Shown here piece after piece: positions 16,117 through 24,957 of a DNA stretch of 56,788 bases; positions within the stretch are counted from its first letter, which is position 1; the number at the start of each line of letters is the position of its first letter. The notes beneath the pieces were generated by a model. That model had not been told where the DNA came from and did no database searches. It saw only the letters and a list, made by a program, of their open reading frames with translations. The position numbers and the translations under genes are program-made. Origin of the DNA: Bacilli bacterium (GTDB lineage Bacteria; Bacillota_I; Bacilli_A; ML615J-28; CAG-313); assembly GCA_017411715.1 (NCBI GenBank), contig JAFQPO010000013.1:1-56788 (forward strand), written 5' to 3'.

Positions 16117-18567
16117 ATGAAAATTAAAAAGAAATTTGACTTTGGATCATTATTTTTAGTATTTATCATTGTTGTACTTTGTGCAACTATATATTTTCTA
16201 CTTCCATTAGAATATGATTATATTACATATATTATTTATGCTTTAATTGTTTTAGTTATATGTATGTTGTCTGCTTTAATTAGTAGAATGGTTCAAAGAC
16301 GTAATACAAGAGAAAAAGAATTATATCAAAATCGTCTTCATATGTGGAATTCAATTTCTTATCGTGTTAAAAAAGCTGGAGAAAGTGCATTCAACGAATT
16401 ACCAATTGGTATTTTAGTAGTTAATGAAGAATTAGAAGTACAATGGTCAAATAATCACGCTAAGCGTATTTTCATGAGTCCACTTGAATCAATGAAATTA
16501 TCTAATATTTCTGTTGATTTAGATAATGGATTAAAAGAAAGTGAAAAATTCGTTGTTGACATTTATGGCAAAGTATATGATGTTTTATTTGTTAAAGAAC
16601 ACCATATCGTTTATCTAACTGAGATTACACAAATGGTAGAGATACAAAATAGATATCAAGAACGCTTAAGCGCGGTAGGATATATTAATATTGATAACTT
16701 AGAAGAAGCTTTATCAGATTTTGACGTACAAGAACGTGCAGAATATATGTCTAAGATTATTGGCGTTATTGCTAAATGGGCTGAAAGTTTTGGTATTTAT
16801 GTGCGTGCATATAGTGATAGTAACTATTTAGTTGTAATGGATAAGAATCAATTACATCAAATGATGAAATCAAACTTTGATATTCTTGATGAAATTAAAA
16901 AAGTTTTACGTTTAAGTTCAACATCAAGAATTAGTTTAAGTATTGGTATTGCATGTATTGATGAAAATATTGTTGACTTATCACGTCATGCTAATGAACA
17001 ATTAGAACTTGCCTTAAAACGTGGTGGTGACCAAGCAGTTGTTAAGATTGATGAAAAAGTTACTTTCTATGGGGCTAAGACTGATGCAGTACCAAAAGAA
17101 TCAAGAGTTGAAGTTCGTGTTAAGAGTGAAGAATTACAAGACTTAATGTTAAGCGCAACTAAAGTAATTGTAGTTGGTCATGGTATGCTTGATGCGGATG
17201 GATTTGGGGGAACCCTTGGCTTATATAAATTTGCTAAAGCCTTAGGTAGACCAGCTTATATGGTAATTGATTATAAAAACATAGATTCAACTGTTCAACA
17301 AATCTATAATGTTATTGAAAAAGAATATGTATCATTAAGAGATGACATTTGTACATCAAGTCAAGCCTTAGGGTTAATTGATGATGGCACATTACTTATG
17401 GTTGTTGACTGTCAATCTGATTATTTAGTAATGGAATCTAAATTAATTAAAAAAGCTCGTCGTGTTGGGGTAATTGACCACCATCGCAAACCTGACACAG
17501 GCGCAATTATAAATCCAGTATTTACTTATACTTCAACTAGTGCATCATCTAGCGTTGAATTAGTAGTTGATTTAATGGACTTCTTAGAATCAGATACATT
17601 ATTTGATGGACTTGAAGCTACATGGTTATTACTTGGTATTATAGTTGATACAAATAATTTTATTTATCGTGCATCTTCTAAAACATTCCACGTAGCCGCA
17701 ACCTTAGCTGGATACGGTGCAGATATGTCTGCTGTTAAAGCATATTTAAAAGAAGATTACAATGATAAACTTGTTAGAAATGATTTTATTGGAAACTTAG
17801 AGTTTTATAAAAAACGTGTTGGTATTACAGTTGGTAAACCAGATATTATTTATGAACGTGCAACTCTAGCTAAAATATCTGATGAAATAATTTCTGTTAA
17901 TGGGGTTGATGTAGGTATCACCATTGGTTATATTAAAGAAAATGTTGTTGGTATTTCAACCCGTAGTTTAGGAGCTATCAATGCTCAATTATTAATGGAA
18001 AGAATGGGTGGCGGAGGACACTTAAATAATGCAGCTGCCCAAGTTAAAAATAGTGATTTAATTTCAGTTAAAGAAGAACTATTAAAACAAATCGATGAAT
18101 TCTTAGTTAAGGAGGAACTTATGAAAGTAATTCTAATCAAAGAAGTAAAAGGCCGTGGTAAAAAAGGCGATATTATTGATTTACAAACAGGGTTTGCGAA
18201 TCACTTGATTCGTAACTCACTTGCTATTAGTGCATCTGCTGAAAACTTAAAGAAAGTTGAAGAAGAAAAACGTGAAGAAGAACGTCGCGCAGTTATGCAT
18301 TTACAAGAAATGAAAGAATTAAAGAAAACAGTTGAATCTACACCAATTAAAGTGACTGCACGTGTTGGTGAGGGTGGAAGAATGTTTGGTAGTGTTAGTA
18401 TGAAACAAGTTGTTGATGAATTTGAAAAACAAACTAAGATTGCCCTTGACAAACGCAAAATCAATTTCACTGGTACAATTGATGCGCTTGGAACATATGA
18501 TATTCCAATTCAACTACACAAAGAAGTTATTGCTACAATCAAACTATATGTAGTTGAAAAGGAGTAA
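16117..18567 (+). CDS. gdpP: GdpP-type cyclic-di-AMP phosphodiesterase fused in frame to ribosomal protein L9
   Basis: This encodes 816 residues. Two membrane segments lie at ~9-60, a PAS-like domain at ~85-170, a degenerate GGDEF at ~172-310 and a DHH/DHHA1 phosphoesterase at ~345-660 (GHGMLDADGFGG ~353, VIDHHR ~453, RMGGGGHLNNAA ~628). GdpP breaks down c-di-AMP at the membrane, which controls K+ uptake and wall stress. Residues 669-816 are a complete ribosomal protein L9 with no stop codon between. The order gdpP-rplI-dnaB is that of Bacillus subtilis, where the genes are separate; here the gdpP stop has been lost. An internal AAGGAGG and ATG allow L9 to be made alone (see next entry). The DHH motif and D-x-D are intact, so hydrolysis is expected. 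Confidence 0.93.
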   Translation: MKIKKKFDFGSLFLVFIIVVLCATIYFLLPLEYDYITYIIYALIVLVICMLSALISRMVQRRNTREKELYQNRLHMWNSISYRVKKAGESAFNELPIGILVVNEELEVQWSNNHAKRIFMSPLESMKLSNISVDLDNGLKESEKFVVDIYGKVYDVLFVKEHHIVYLTEITQMVEIQNRYQERLSAVGYINIDNLEEALSDFDVQERAEYMSKIIGVIAKWAESFGIYVRAYSDSNYLVVMDKNQLHQMMKSNFDILDEIKKVLRLSSTSRISLSIGIACIDENIVDLSRHANEQLELALKRGGDQAVVKIDEKVTFYGAKTDAVPKESRVEVRVKSEELQDLMLSATKVIVVGHGMLDADGFGGTLGLYKFAKALGRPAYMVIDYKNIDSTVQQIYNVIEKEYVSLRDDICTSSQALGLIDDGTLLMVVDCQSDYLVMESKLIKKARRVGVIDHHRKPDTGAIINPVFTYTSTSASSSVELVVDLMDFLESDTLFDGLEATWLLLGIIVDTNNFIYRASSKTFHVAATLAGYGADMSAVKAYLKEDYNDKLVRNDFIGNLEFYKKRVGITVGKPDIIYERATLAKISDEIISVNGVDVGITIGYIKENVVGISTRSLGAINAQLLMERMGGGGHLNNAAAQVKNSDLISVKEELLKQIDEFLVKEELMKVILIKEVKGRGKKGDIIDLQTGFANHLIRNSLAISASAENLKKVEEEKREEERRAVMHLQEMKELKKTVESTPIKVTARVGEGGRMFGSVSMKQVVDEFEKQTKIALDKRKINFTGTIDALGTYDIPIQLHKEVIATIKLYVVEKE
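18121..18567 (+). CDS. rplI: Ribosomal protein L9, probable internal start within the gdpP fusion
   Basis: The last 148 codons encode a full-length L9 (usual length ~149), starting MKVILIKEVKGRGKKGD, with the N-domain, the long connecting helix rich in K/E and the C-domain. A near-perfect AAGGAGG (18109-18115) sits 5 nt before this ATG, the best ribosome binding site in the block. Free L9 is therefore likely made by internal initiation, with a minor or alternative full-length GdpP-L9 product. L9 binds 23S rRNA at the L1 stalk base; the fused form could tie the enzyme to ribosomes. dnaB begins 3 nt after the stop. Confidence 0.8.
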   Translation: MKVILIKEVKGRGKKGDIIDLQTGFANHLIRNSLAISASAENLKKVEEEKREEERRAVMHLQEMKELKKTVESTPIKVTARVGEGGRMFGSVSMKQVVDEFEKQTKIALDKRKINFTGTIDALGTYDIPIQLHKEVIATIKLYVVEKE

Positions 18568-18570
18568 AAC

Positions 18571-19974
18571 ATGGCTCAAAGATCAGTACCTTATAATAAT
18601 GATGCTGAAAACTATGTATTAGGTAGTATTTTAATTGATAATAATGTGATGAATTCTGTAGTGGGTCGACTAGATGTTAATGATTTCTATGATAATCATA
18701 ATCGTATAGTTTACCAAGCAATGGTAAGTTTATTTAAAAATGATAATAAGATTGAACCACTTACTGTTGTTGAAGAAATGAATCGTTTAAAACTAGAATT
18801 ACCAATGGATGTTAAAGAATATTTACTTGACTTAATTGATGAAGTTCCTGCGACATCTAGCTGTAATTTATATATTGATATTATTAAAGAAAAAGCAGTA
18901 GAACGTGAATTACTTAATAATATTAAAGAAATCTCTGAAGACATCTTAACTTCAAAATTAGAGTTTAATCAATTACTTGATAAGACTGAAGATAAGATTC
19001 AAGGGATTATTAAAAAACGTAGAACATCTGAATTATTAACAATTGAAAAAGCTGCCACTCAAGTTTATGACAGCATTGAAAAATATTCAACAAATAAATC
19101 AGAAATTAGAGGTATTCCAAGTGGATTCCCTCGCCTTGATAGAGCGACTTTAGGATTTGCTAAAGGTGACTTAATTATCTTAGCCGCTCGTCCATCTGTT
19201 GGTAAGAGTGCTTTTGCCTTAAACTTAGCTTTAAATGCTAGTAAAAAAGCTTCTGCCCATGTTGCGTTTTTCTCTCTTGAAATGAGTATTGAACAATTAA
19301 TGCTAAGATTATTTAGTTATGAATCAAATGTATCGATGGCTAGAATTAGACGTGGTGATTTAGATTCTAAAGAATTAATCTTATTAGGACGCGCAAGACA
19401 AGACTTAATGAAACATCATATCTATTTCGATGAATCTAACTCTAGTGATATTTATGATATTCGTTCTAAATGTCGTCAATTAAAACAATTAGGTAAATTA
19501 GACTTTGTTATTATTGACTACTTACAATTAATTACATCAAGCGTTAAAGGTTCACGTCAAGAAGAAGTTGCTGCGATTTCTCGTGCTTTAAAAATCCTTG
19601 CTAAAGAATTAGAAGTACCAGTAATTGCATTATCACAGTTATCACGTTTAGTTGAACTTCGTGATGATAAAAAACCAGTACTATCTGACCTTCGTGAATC
19701 AGGTAGTATCGAACAAGATGCCGACATCGTTATGTTCTTATATCGTCCAGATAAACAAAAACAATCAGAAGATGCTTTTGAAACTAAAGCAGTTGTTGTT
19801 GATGCGGCTAGTGAAAAAGAAGATAATGGTGAAAAGAAAATTGAACTAATTATAGCGAAAAACCGTCAAGGTTCTCTTCGTGATATTGAATTTACTTTCT
19901 TCCCTGAAGAATGTCGCTTCAATGAAGCTAAGTATACAATTCAAGAACAAAGAGTTCCTAAAAACGTTGAATAG
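18571..19974 (+). CDS. dnaB: Replicative DNA helicase
   Basis: This encodes 467 residues. The N-terminal DnaB domain (SVPYNNDAENYVLGSIL) is followed by the RecA-like ATPase with Walker A ARPSVGKSAFA (~207-218), a Walker B ending in VIIDYLQL and the SIEQDAD motif. It unwinds the replication fork as a hexamer (dnaC in Bacillus naming). A charged insertion at ~385-425 lies near the C-terminus, in the area where Bacillota helicases vary. GGAG precedes the ATG. It directly follows gdpP-rplI in the ancestral order and precedes prfA by 11 nt. Confidence 0.97.
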   Translation: MAQRSVPYNNDAENYVLGSILIDNNVMNSVVGRLDVNDFYDNHNRIVYQAMVSLFKNDNKIEPLTVVEEMNRLKLELPMDVKEYLLDLIDEVPATSSCNLYIDIIKEKAVERELLNNIKEISEDILTSKLEFNQLLDKTEDKIQGIIKKRRTSELLTIEKAATQVYDSIEKYSTNKSEIRGIPSGFPRLDRATLGFAKGDLIILAARPSVGKSAFALNLALNASKKASAHVAFFSLEMSIEQLMLRLFSYESNVSMARIRRGDLDSKELILLGRARQDLMKHHIYFDESNSSDIYDIRSKCRQLKQLGKLDFVIIDYLQLITSSVKGSRQEEVAAISRALKILAKELEVPVIALSQLSRLVELRDDKKPVLSDLRESGSIEQDADIVMFLYRPDKQKQSEDAFETKAVVVDAASEKEDNGEKKIELIIAKNRQGSLRDIEFTFFPEECRFNEAKYTIQEQRVPKNVE

Positions 19975-19985
19975 GAGGTAAGCAA

Positions 19986-21056
19986 ATGTATAATCGTTTA
20001 AAAGCAATTGAAGATCGTTATGAACAAATAGCAGAAATGCTTACTGACATGGCTGTTATTAGTGATATTAAAAGATTAACTGAACTTTCTAAAGAACAAC
20101 GTTCAATCGAAAAAACTGTTGTTAAGTATCGCGAATTATTAGCTTTAGAAGCGGAAGTTGCAGAACTTAAAGAACTTGTTAAAGAACAAGACCCAGAGAT
20201 TCGTGAAATGGCAGAGTTAGAACTTGCGGAGTCAACCGAAAAACATGAAGCTTTAATTGAAGAACTTAAAATCTTATTAATACCAAAAGATCCTAATGAT
20301 GAAAAGAATGTTATCTTAGAAATCAGAGGAGCTGCTGGTGGAGATGAAGGTAATATTTTTGCGGGGGACTTATATAGAATGTATCACCGCTTTGCAGAAA
20401 CTAAAGGTTGGAAAGTAGAACTTATGGATGCTGAAGTATGTGAAGCTGGTGGATTTAGTAAAATTAGTTGTATGATTACAGGAGAATCTGTATATTCACA
20501 ATTAAAGTTTGAATCTGGTTCACATCGTGTTCAACGTGTCCCAACTACTGAATCATCTGGCCGTATTCATACATCAACTGCGACAGTTCTTGTAATGCCA
20601 GAAGCTGATGCCTTAGAAGTTGATTTAAATATGGATGATGTTAGAATTGATATTTTCTGTTCATCAGGTCCTGGTGGTCAAAGTGTTAATACAACAAAAT
20701 CTGCTATTCGTGTTACCCACTTACCTACAGGTATTGTTGTATCATGTCAAGATGGTAAGAGCCAACATGAAAATAAAGCCAATGCCTTAAAAGTTTTACA
20801 AGCTAGATTATATGACCATATGCTTCAAGAAAAAGAAGCTAAAGAAGGTCAAGAAAGAATGTCTAAGATTGGTCGTGGAGACCGTAGTGAAAAAATTAGA
20901 ACATACAATTATCCTCAAAATCGTGTGACTGATCACCGAATTGGTTTTACAGTTCAACAATTAGACCGTATTATGGAAGGTAAGATTGATGTTGTGATTG
21001 ACGCATTACTTCTTGAAGAACAACGTAAAGCATTAAGTGCTAGTGAAGAAGAATAA
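19986..21056 (+). CDS. prfA: Peptide chain release factor 1
   Basis: This 356-residue protein matches RF1 length. It ends translation at UAA and UAG. The anticodon-like loop has P-x-T (RVPTTESSGRIH) as in RF1 rather than RF2's SPF, and the catalytic GGQ (GPGGQSVNTTKSA) is at ~228. AGGAGGT sits before the ATG. RF1 matters strongly here because nearly all genes in the window end in TAA or TAG. The methyltransferase that modifies its GGQ (prmC) lies one gene downstream. Confidence 0.97.
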   Translation: MYNRLKAIEDRYEQIAEMLTDMAVISDIKRLTELSKEQRSIEKTVVKYRELLALEAEVAELKELVKEQDPEIREMAELELAESTEKHEALIEELKILLIPKDPNDEKNVILEIRGAAGGDEGNIFAGDLYRMYHRFAETKGWKVELMDAEVCEAGGFSKISCMITGESVYSQLKFESGSHRVQRVPTTESSGRIHTSTATVLVMPEADALEVDLNMDDVRIDIFCSSGPGGQSVNTTKSAIRVTHLPTGIVVSCQDGKSQHENKANALKVLQARLYDHMLQEKEAKEGQERMSKIGRGDRSEKIRTYNYPQNRVTDHRIGFTVQQLDRIMEGKIDVVIDALLLEEQRKALSASEEE

Positions 21057-21066
21057 AAGACTAAAG

Positions 21067-21100
21067 AACTCAAAGAGAATTTTCTTTGAGTTTTTATTTT
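21067..21100 (+). terminator. Rho-independent terminator after prfA
   Basis: Stem aactcaaaga (21067-21076) pairs with 21083-21092 across a 6-nt loop; a T-rich tail follows. It ends the gdpP-rplI-dnaB-prfA transcript. Confidence 0.85.
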
Positions 21101-21234
21101 CAGTTGGAAACAATTTGTAGACAACTAAAAATAAAGATATTAAAAAATGTTTGAAAAGTAAATTAATAGAATTAACGAAAACCTAGACTATTCATATAAT
21201 ACGAATTCCAATCATATTTTTAGATGGTGATATA

Positions 21235-22296
21235 ATGAATCCGGTTATGTTAGTTAATTTAGATAATTTAATTTATAATATTTATTCTATTAAAGATCAT
21301 ACTAAAAAAGAGATAATTGCGGTTATCAAAAGTGATGCATATGGCTTAAATGTTAAGCATATTGTTCCAATATTAAAAAAGTGCGGCATTAAGTTTTTTC
21401 TAATCAATAGATTATATGAATTATTAGATTTAAAAACATATCTAGAAGATATGAAAATAATCATTTATGAAAGTTTAAAAATAAATGAATATAAAACTGC
21501 TTACCAACTAACAAAAGAAGTAAGATTTACAATTAGCTCTTTAAATGATGTCTATAATATAATTCAGTTTATTAATCAATGTAATCCAACCTTAATATTT
21601 GTTCATATATTTATTGATACAGGAATGCATAGATTTGGTTTTAATAATCAAATGATTGTTAAAAAAGCAATTGATCTTTTATCTAATTATAAAAATATTA
21701 TTATTGAAGGAATATACACTCATTATGCTAAAAAAGACCCACTTAATGAATTAACAGAATTTCTAAAATATATATACCTATATCCTTTTACAATCATTCA
21801 TTCATCTTCATCAAGACAAATAATTACTAATACCCCAATTATTGGTAACTATATTAGAATAGGAATGTTATTATATAGTCAAAGTAGTATTACAAAAAAT
21901 GTAGTTAGTGTTCTAACAAAACCACTCAAGACAATCTTGCTTGAAAATGGTGATAGTCTAGGCTATGACTTAGAGTATAAAAATAGTACATGTGAGAAGG
22001 AAGAAATTGATATAATACCTCTTGGGTATTATGAGGGAATGATTGAGAAAGATTTGGTAGTAGGGAAAAGATGTATGAATCATAGTTTTATTAGGCATAT
22101 AAATAATACCTCGTTCTTCTTGAAAATATTTCCTATTCATGATAAAATAATAAATGATAATTATTATAAGAAATTTATGTCTTATCAAAATATTAAGAAA
22201 GTGTATATTAGTAGTTATGGCACAAACATATCAAAAGTTAATCAAAAAATTTTCACAAGAAGCAAACAAATTAGGAAAAGAAAAAGAAGCCATTAA
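21235..22296 (+). CDS. Alanine racemase-like PLP enzyme (divergent)
   Basis: This encodes 353 residues, near the usual ~370. VIKSDAYGLN (~30-39) holds the Lys that binds pyridoxal phosphate, MHRFGF and RIGMLLYS are conserved active-site strands, and PLGYYEG (~263) holds the second catalytic Tyr region. It should interconvert L- and D-alanine for the cell wall. It is divergent, and its tail past ~325 is basic and unlike other racemases. Its last 80 nt overlap prmC in another frame. A GGTGAT site precedes the ATG; a TATAAT box lies at 21195-21200. It sits between prfA and prmC, which are normally adjacent. Confidence 0.78.
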   Translation: MNPVMLVNLDNLIYNIYSIKDHTKKEIIAVIKSDAYGLNVKHIVPILKKCGIKFFLINRLYELLDLKTYLEDMKIIIYESLKINEYKTAYQLTKEVRFTISSLNDVYNIIQFINQCNPTLIFVHIFIDTGMHRFGFNNQMIVKKAIDLLSNYKNIIIEGIYTHYAKKDPLNELTEFLKYIYLYPFTIIHSSSSRQIITNTPIIGNYIRIGMLLYSQSSITKNVVSVLTKPLKTILLENGDSLGYDLEYKNSTCEKEEIDIIPLGYYEGMIEKDLVVGKRCMNHSFIRHINNTSFFLKIFPIHDKIINDNYYKKFMSYQNIKKVYISSYGTNISKVNQKIFTRSKQIRKRKRSH

Positions 22297-23071
22297 GCTT
22301 TTAATTTTAGAATTATCTGGATTAAATGGAGCAGAGTTTGTGGAAAAACTTCATGATGAATTAAGTGAAGAAGAAGTATTAAATATCACAAATGCGGTTA
22401 ATGAATATTTAATTAAGAATAGACCAATTCAACATATTTTAGGTTATGCATATTTTTATGGTTACAAAATGATTGTTAATGAAAATGTCTTGATTCCAAG
22501 ATATGAGACAGAAGAGTTAGTTGGTTATGTTCTTAATAAATATGATGAAGTATTTGATGGCAAGAAAGTTACGGTTGTTGATGTAGGTACCGGTAGTGGC
22601 AATATTGCTTTGGCACTTGCTAAAGAAGAACCAAATATGACACTTTATGCAACAGATATTTCTGAAAGTGCATTAGAAGTGGCTAAGGAAAATGCTAAAA
22701 ACAATGATGCTAAAATTACATTTTATCAAGGGGATATGTTAAATCCTTTAATTGAAAGAAATTTAAAATTTGATATTTTAGTATCTAATCCACCATATAT
22801 TCCTGATAGCGAATTTGTTGAAGATATTGTTAGAGATAATGAACCCCATATCGCATTATTTGGTGGGACTGATGGAATGAAATTTTATGAAATTATCTTA
22901 AGAAATGCTCATAAAGTTTTAAATAAACCAGCTATTATTGCATTTGAACATAGTTATAATAAAAAAATGGAAATGGAAGCATTAGTTAAACATTATTTTA
23001 AGGATGCGGAAGTTGAAGTGATTAAAGACTTACAAGGAAAAGATCGAATGACTTTAGTAGTAATAAAATAA
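22217..23071 (+). CDS. prmC: Release factor glutamine methyltransferase
   Basis: This encodes 284 residues from ATG 22217 (MAQTYQKLIKKF), matching the family length. It methylates the Gln of the GGQ motif in RF1/RF2 using S-adenosylmethionine. VDVGTGSGNIALAL is the SAM site and SNPPYIP (~190) is the N-P-P-Y catalytic motif. The helical N-terminal domain is complete from the chosen start. The start lies 80 nt inside the racemase gene and has only a weak ribosome binding site, so translation probably depends on ribosomes translating the upstream gene. Confidence 0.93.
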   Translation: MAQTYQKLIKKFSQEANKLGKEKEAIKLLILELSGLNGAEFVEKLHDELSEEEVLNITNAVNEYLIKNRPIQHILGYAYFYGYKMIVNENVLIPRYETEELVGYVLNKYDEVFDGKKVTVVDVGTGSGNIALALAKEEPNMTLYATDISESALEVAKENAKNNDAKITFYQGDMLNPLIERNLKFDILVSNPPYIPDSEFVEDIVRDNEPHIALFGGTDGMKFYEIILRNAHKVLNKPAIIAFEHSYNKKMEMEALVKHYFKDAEVEVIKDLQGKDRMTLVVIK

Positions 23072-23084
23072 AAGGAGGGAAAGT

Positions 23085-23840
23085 ATGTTAGGTATTAAAT
23101 TAATATGTTCAGTAGTACTATTATTTAGTAGTATTATTTCCTGCACTATTTCATATCCTCATTTTGATGAAGTAATTAAAGAAAATTACGATAAATACGT
23201 GGTTGTTGAATCTATTAATGATAACTATGGGGAATTAGAAATTGTATATGGTAGAGTTAATAATAATGATAGTATTTCATTTATATATATACCTGCTTCT
23301 CAAATTAATCCAACTATTAAAGTTATTTCTAATAAAACATATACTTATTCATCTAAGGATGATATTATAGTAGGGTATGAAATTAGAATTAAAAAAATTG
23401 ATGAAATTACTTTTAGTATTCAAAGTGATGAATACGAAGTAGTTAAAAAAACATATAAGATAGATGATTTAGAAAAGTTACTTGATGATGGTCATTTAGG
23501 AAGTGGTAAAAATGATTTTCCTAGTGATGATAGAGTAAAAAGTAAACTTCCGATTCTTTTAATCTTTTTTGGTATTGCTTTTCTTTTAATTGTGATATTC
23601 AGTGTGATTGCTACAATCGTGGTTAATAAATACATTAAACAATTTAATGAAAAATATAATAAAGGTGAAACTGATACTTATATTTTCCCAAATGTTGTAG
23701 AAATTAAAGAAGTAGAAGTAGTAGAAGAAAAAGAAAAAGAAGCAGAGATAACCGAAGAACAATTATATGAAATGTACAAAAAAGGTGAAATTTCATATCA
23801 AGAGTATTTATCTAAATCACGTAGATTTGATGAGGATTAA
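23085..23840 (+). CDS. Membrane-anchored protein with extracytoplasmic domain and SHOCT-like tail
   Basis: This 251-residue protein has no family I can name. The N-terminus is a hydrophobic signal with a possible lipobox (IISC ~20), followed by an ~130-residue domain outside the membrane, a membrane segment at ~160-182 (LPILLIFFGIAFLLIVIFSV) and an acidic cytoplasmic tail. The tail ends in LYEMYKKGEISYQEYLSK, which resembles the short C-terminal oligomerisation (SHOCT) motif. A strong AGGAGGG precedes the ATG. It sits between prmC and tsaC with tight spacing and is co-transcribed with them. Confidence 0.7.
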   Translation: MLGIKLICSVVLLFSSIISCTISYPHFDEVIKENYDKYVVVESINDNYGELEIVYGRVNNNDSISFIYIPASQINPTIKVISNKTYTYSSKDDIIVGYEIRIKKIDEITFSIQSDEYEVVKKTYKIDDLEKLLDDGHLGSGKNDFPSDDRVKSKLPILLIFFGIAFLLIVIFSVIATIVVNKYIKQFNEKYNKGETDTYIFPNVVEIKEVEVVEEKEKEAEITEEQLYEMYKKGEISYQEYLSKSRRFDED

Positions 23841-23842
23841 TT

Positions 23843-24409
23843 ATGAAAAAAATAACAATTAATGAATTATCAAAAATAGATTTAACTAATAAAATAATTT
23901 GTTTTCCTACTGATACTGTTTATGGCGTTGCCGCAAGAATAGATGATATTTTAGCTGTAGAGAAAATATATGCCATTAAAAAAAGAGATTTAGATAAACC
24001 TCTAGCGTGTTTAGCAGGGAAAATAGATGACATTAAAAAAATTGTTAAAGTAAATGAAAATCATCAAGATATCATTAATAAATGGCCAGGAGCCCTAACA
24101 ATCATTTTTGAAAAGCTTAATCAAGATAGCTATCACTATATTTCTAATACTAATAGTATTGCGTTTAGAATACCAAATTCATCGGTTGCGCTTGCTGTAG
24201 TAAATCACTTTGGAGTTATGGCTACAACAAGTATTAATTATAGTGGTGAAAAGCCCCTTAATACAATCAAAGAAATTGAAGAGGCATTTGGCCAAGTAAT
24301 TGATTATTTAATAGTTGATGAATTTGTTGGGTCAAACGTCTCGTCCACTGTTGTCGACGCAACAACTAATCAAATAAAAGTTCTTCGTCAAGGAGATATC
24401 ATAATATAA
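23843..24409 (+). CDS. tsaC: Threonylcarbamoyl-AMP synthase (Sua5/YrdC/TsaC family)
   Basis: This encodes 188 residues, the size of the single-domain YrdC/TsaC form. It makes threonylcarbamoyl-AMP from Thr, bicarbonate and ATP for the t6A37 modification of ANN-decoding tRNAs. FPTDTVYGVA and KKRDLDKPL carry the conserved K-x-R and S/T-binding residues; WPGALTIIF follows. It is placed as in Bacillus subtilis, where ywlC lies close to prfA-prmC-spoIIR. GAGGA lies before the ATG, and the start is 2 nt after the preceding stop. Confidence 0.93.
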   Translation: MKKITINELSKIDLTNKIICFPTDTVYGVAARIDDILAVEKIYAIKKRDLDKPLACLAGKIDDIKKIVKVNENHQDIINKWPGALTIIFEKLNQDSYHYISNTNSIAFRIPNSSVALAVVNHFGVMATTSINYSGEKPLNTIKEIEEAFGQVIDYLIVDEFVGSNVSSTVVDATTNQIKVLRQGDIII

Positions 24410-24463
24410 AAAATAAATAGTATAAATTTACCAATTATTACCATAATATTTATGGTGATAGAT

Positions 24464-24916
24464 ATGAAAAAGGTAATTTATGCTATTTTATTTTTATGTT
24501 TAATATGTTTTATAATATACAATTTTAATAATAAAACTCCTACTTTTGATGATAGTATTAGAATTAGAGTTGTTGCTTCAAACAATAATCAATCATCAAT
24601 AAAGTTAAAAGAACAAGTAAAGGATACAATCTTAAATTATTTAAAATATAATTCAGTAGATTATTATAAAATTAATGAACTAGTTGCGGAAATAACAACA
24701 GACTATAAAATGGAAGAAAGATATGAAGATTTCCCTGCTAAAGTCATTAAAAATAAAATCATTCCTTCTGGTAGTTATAAAACACTTGTTATAACATTAG
24801 GTGATGGTAAGGGTAGCAATTGGTGGAGTTTATTATATCCAGAGTATTTTAATTTAACTTATGATGATTTTAAAGAAATAGAGTATAAAAGTTATTTTGC
24901 AGAAAAATTCTCATAA
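24464..24916 (+). CDS. Stage II sporulation protein R-like protein (short form)
   Basis: This encodes 150 residues with one N-terminal membrane segment/signal (~3-20) and an external domain. SIRIRVVASNNNQSSIKLKE, then FPAKV, IPSGSYKTLVITLGDGKG and NWWSLLYP follow the SpoIIR pattern. In sporulating Bacilli, SpoIIR is secreted from the forespore and triggers cleavage of pro-sigma-E by SpoIIGA. This copy is about 70 residues shorter than B. subtilis SpoIIR. Its position next to prmC, tsaC and a GNAT gene repeats the prmC-spoIIR-ywlB-ywlC neighbourhood, so it is vertically inherited. Whether the organism sporulates cannot be judged here. ATG 24464 follows GGTGAT. Confidence 0.78.
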   Translation: MKKVIYAILFLCLICFIIYNFNNKTPTFDDSIRIRVVASNNNQSSIKLKEQVKDTILNYLKYNSVDYYKINELVAEITTDYKMEERYEDFPAKVIKNKIIPSGSYKTLVITLGDGKGSNWWSLLYPEYFNLTYDDFKEIEYKSYFAEKFS

Positions 24917-24957
24917 CCAAACAATTACTTAAACCATATAATAAAGTGGTGATTAAA

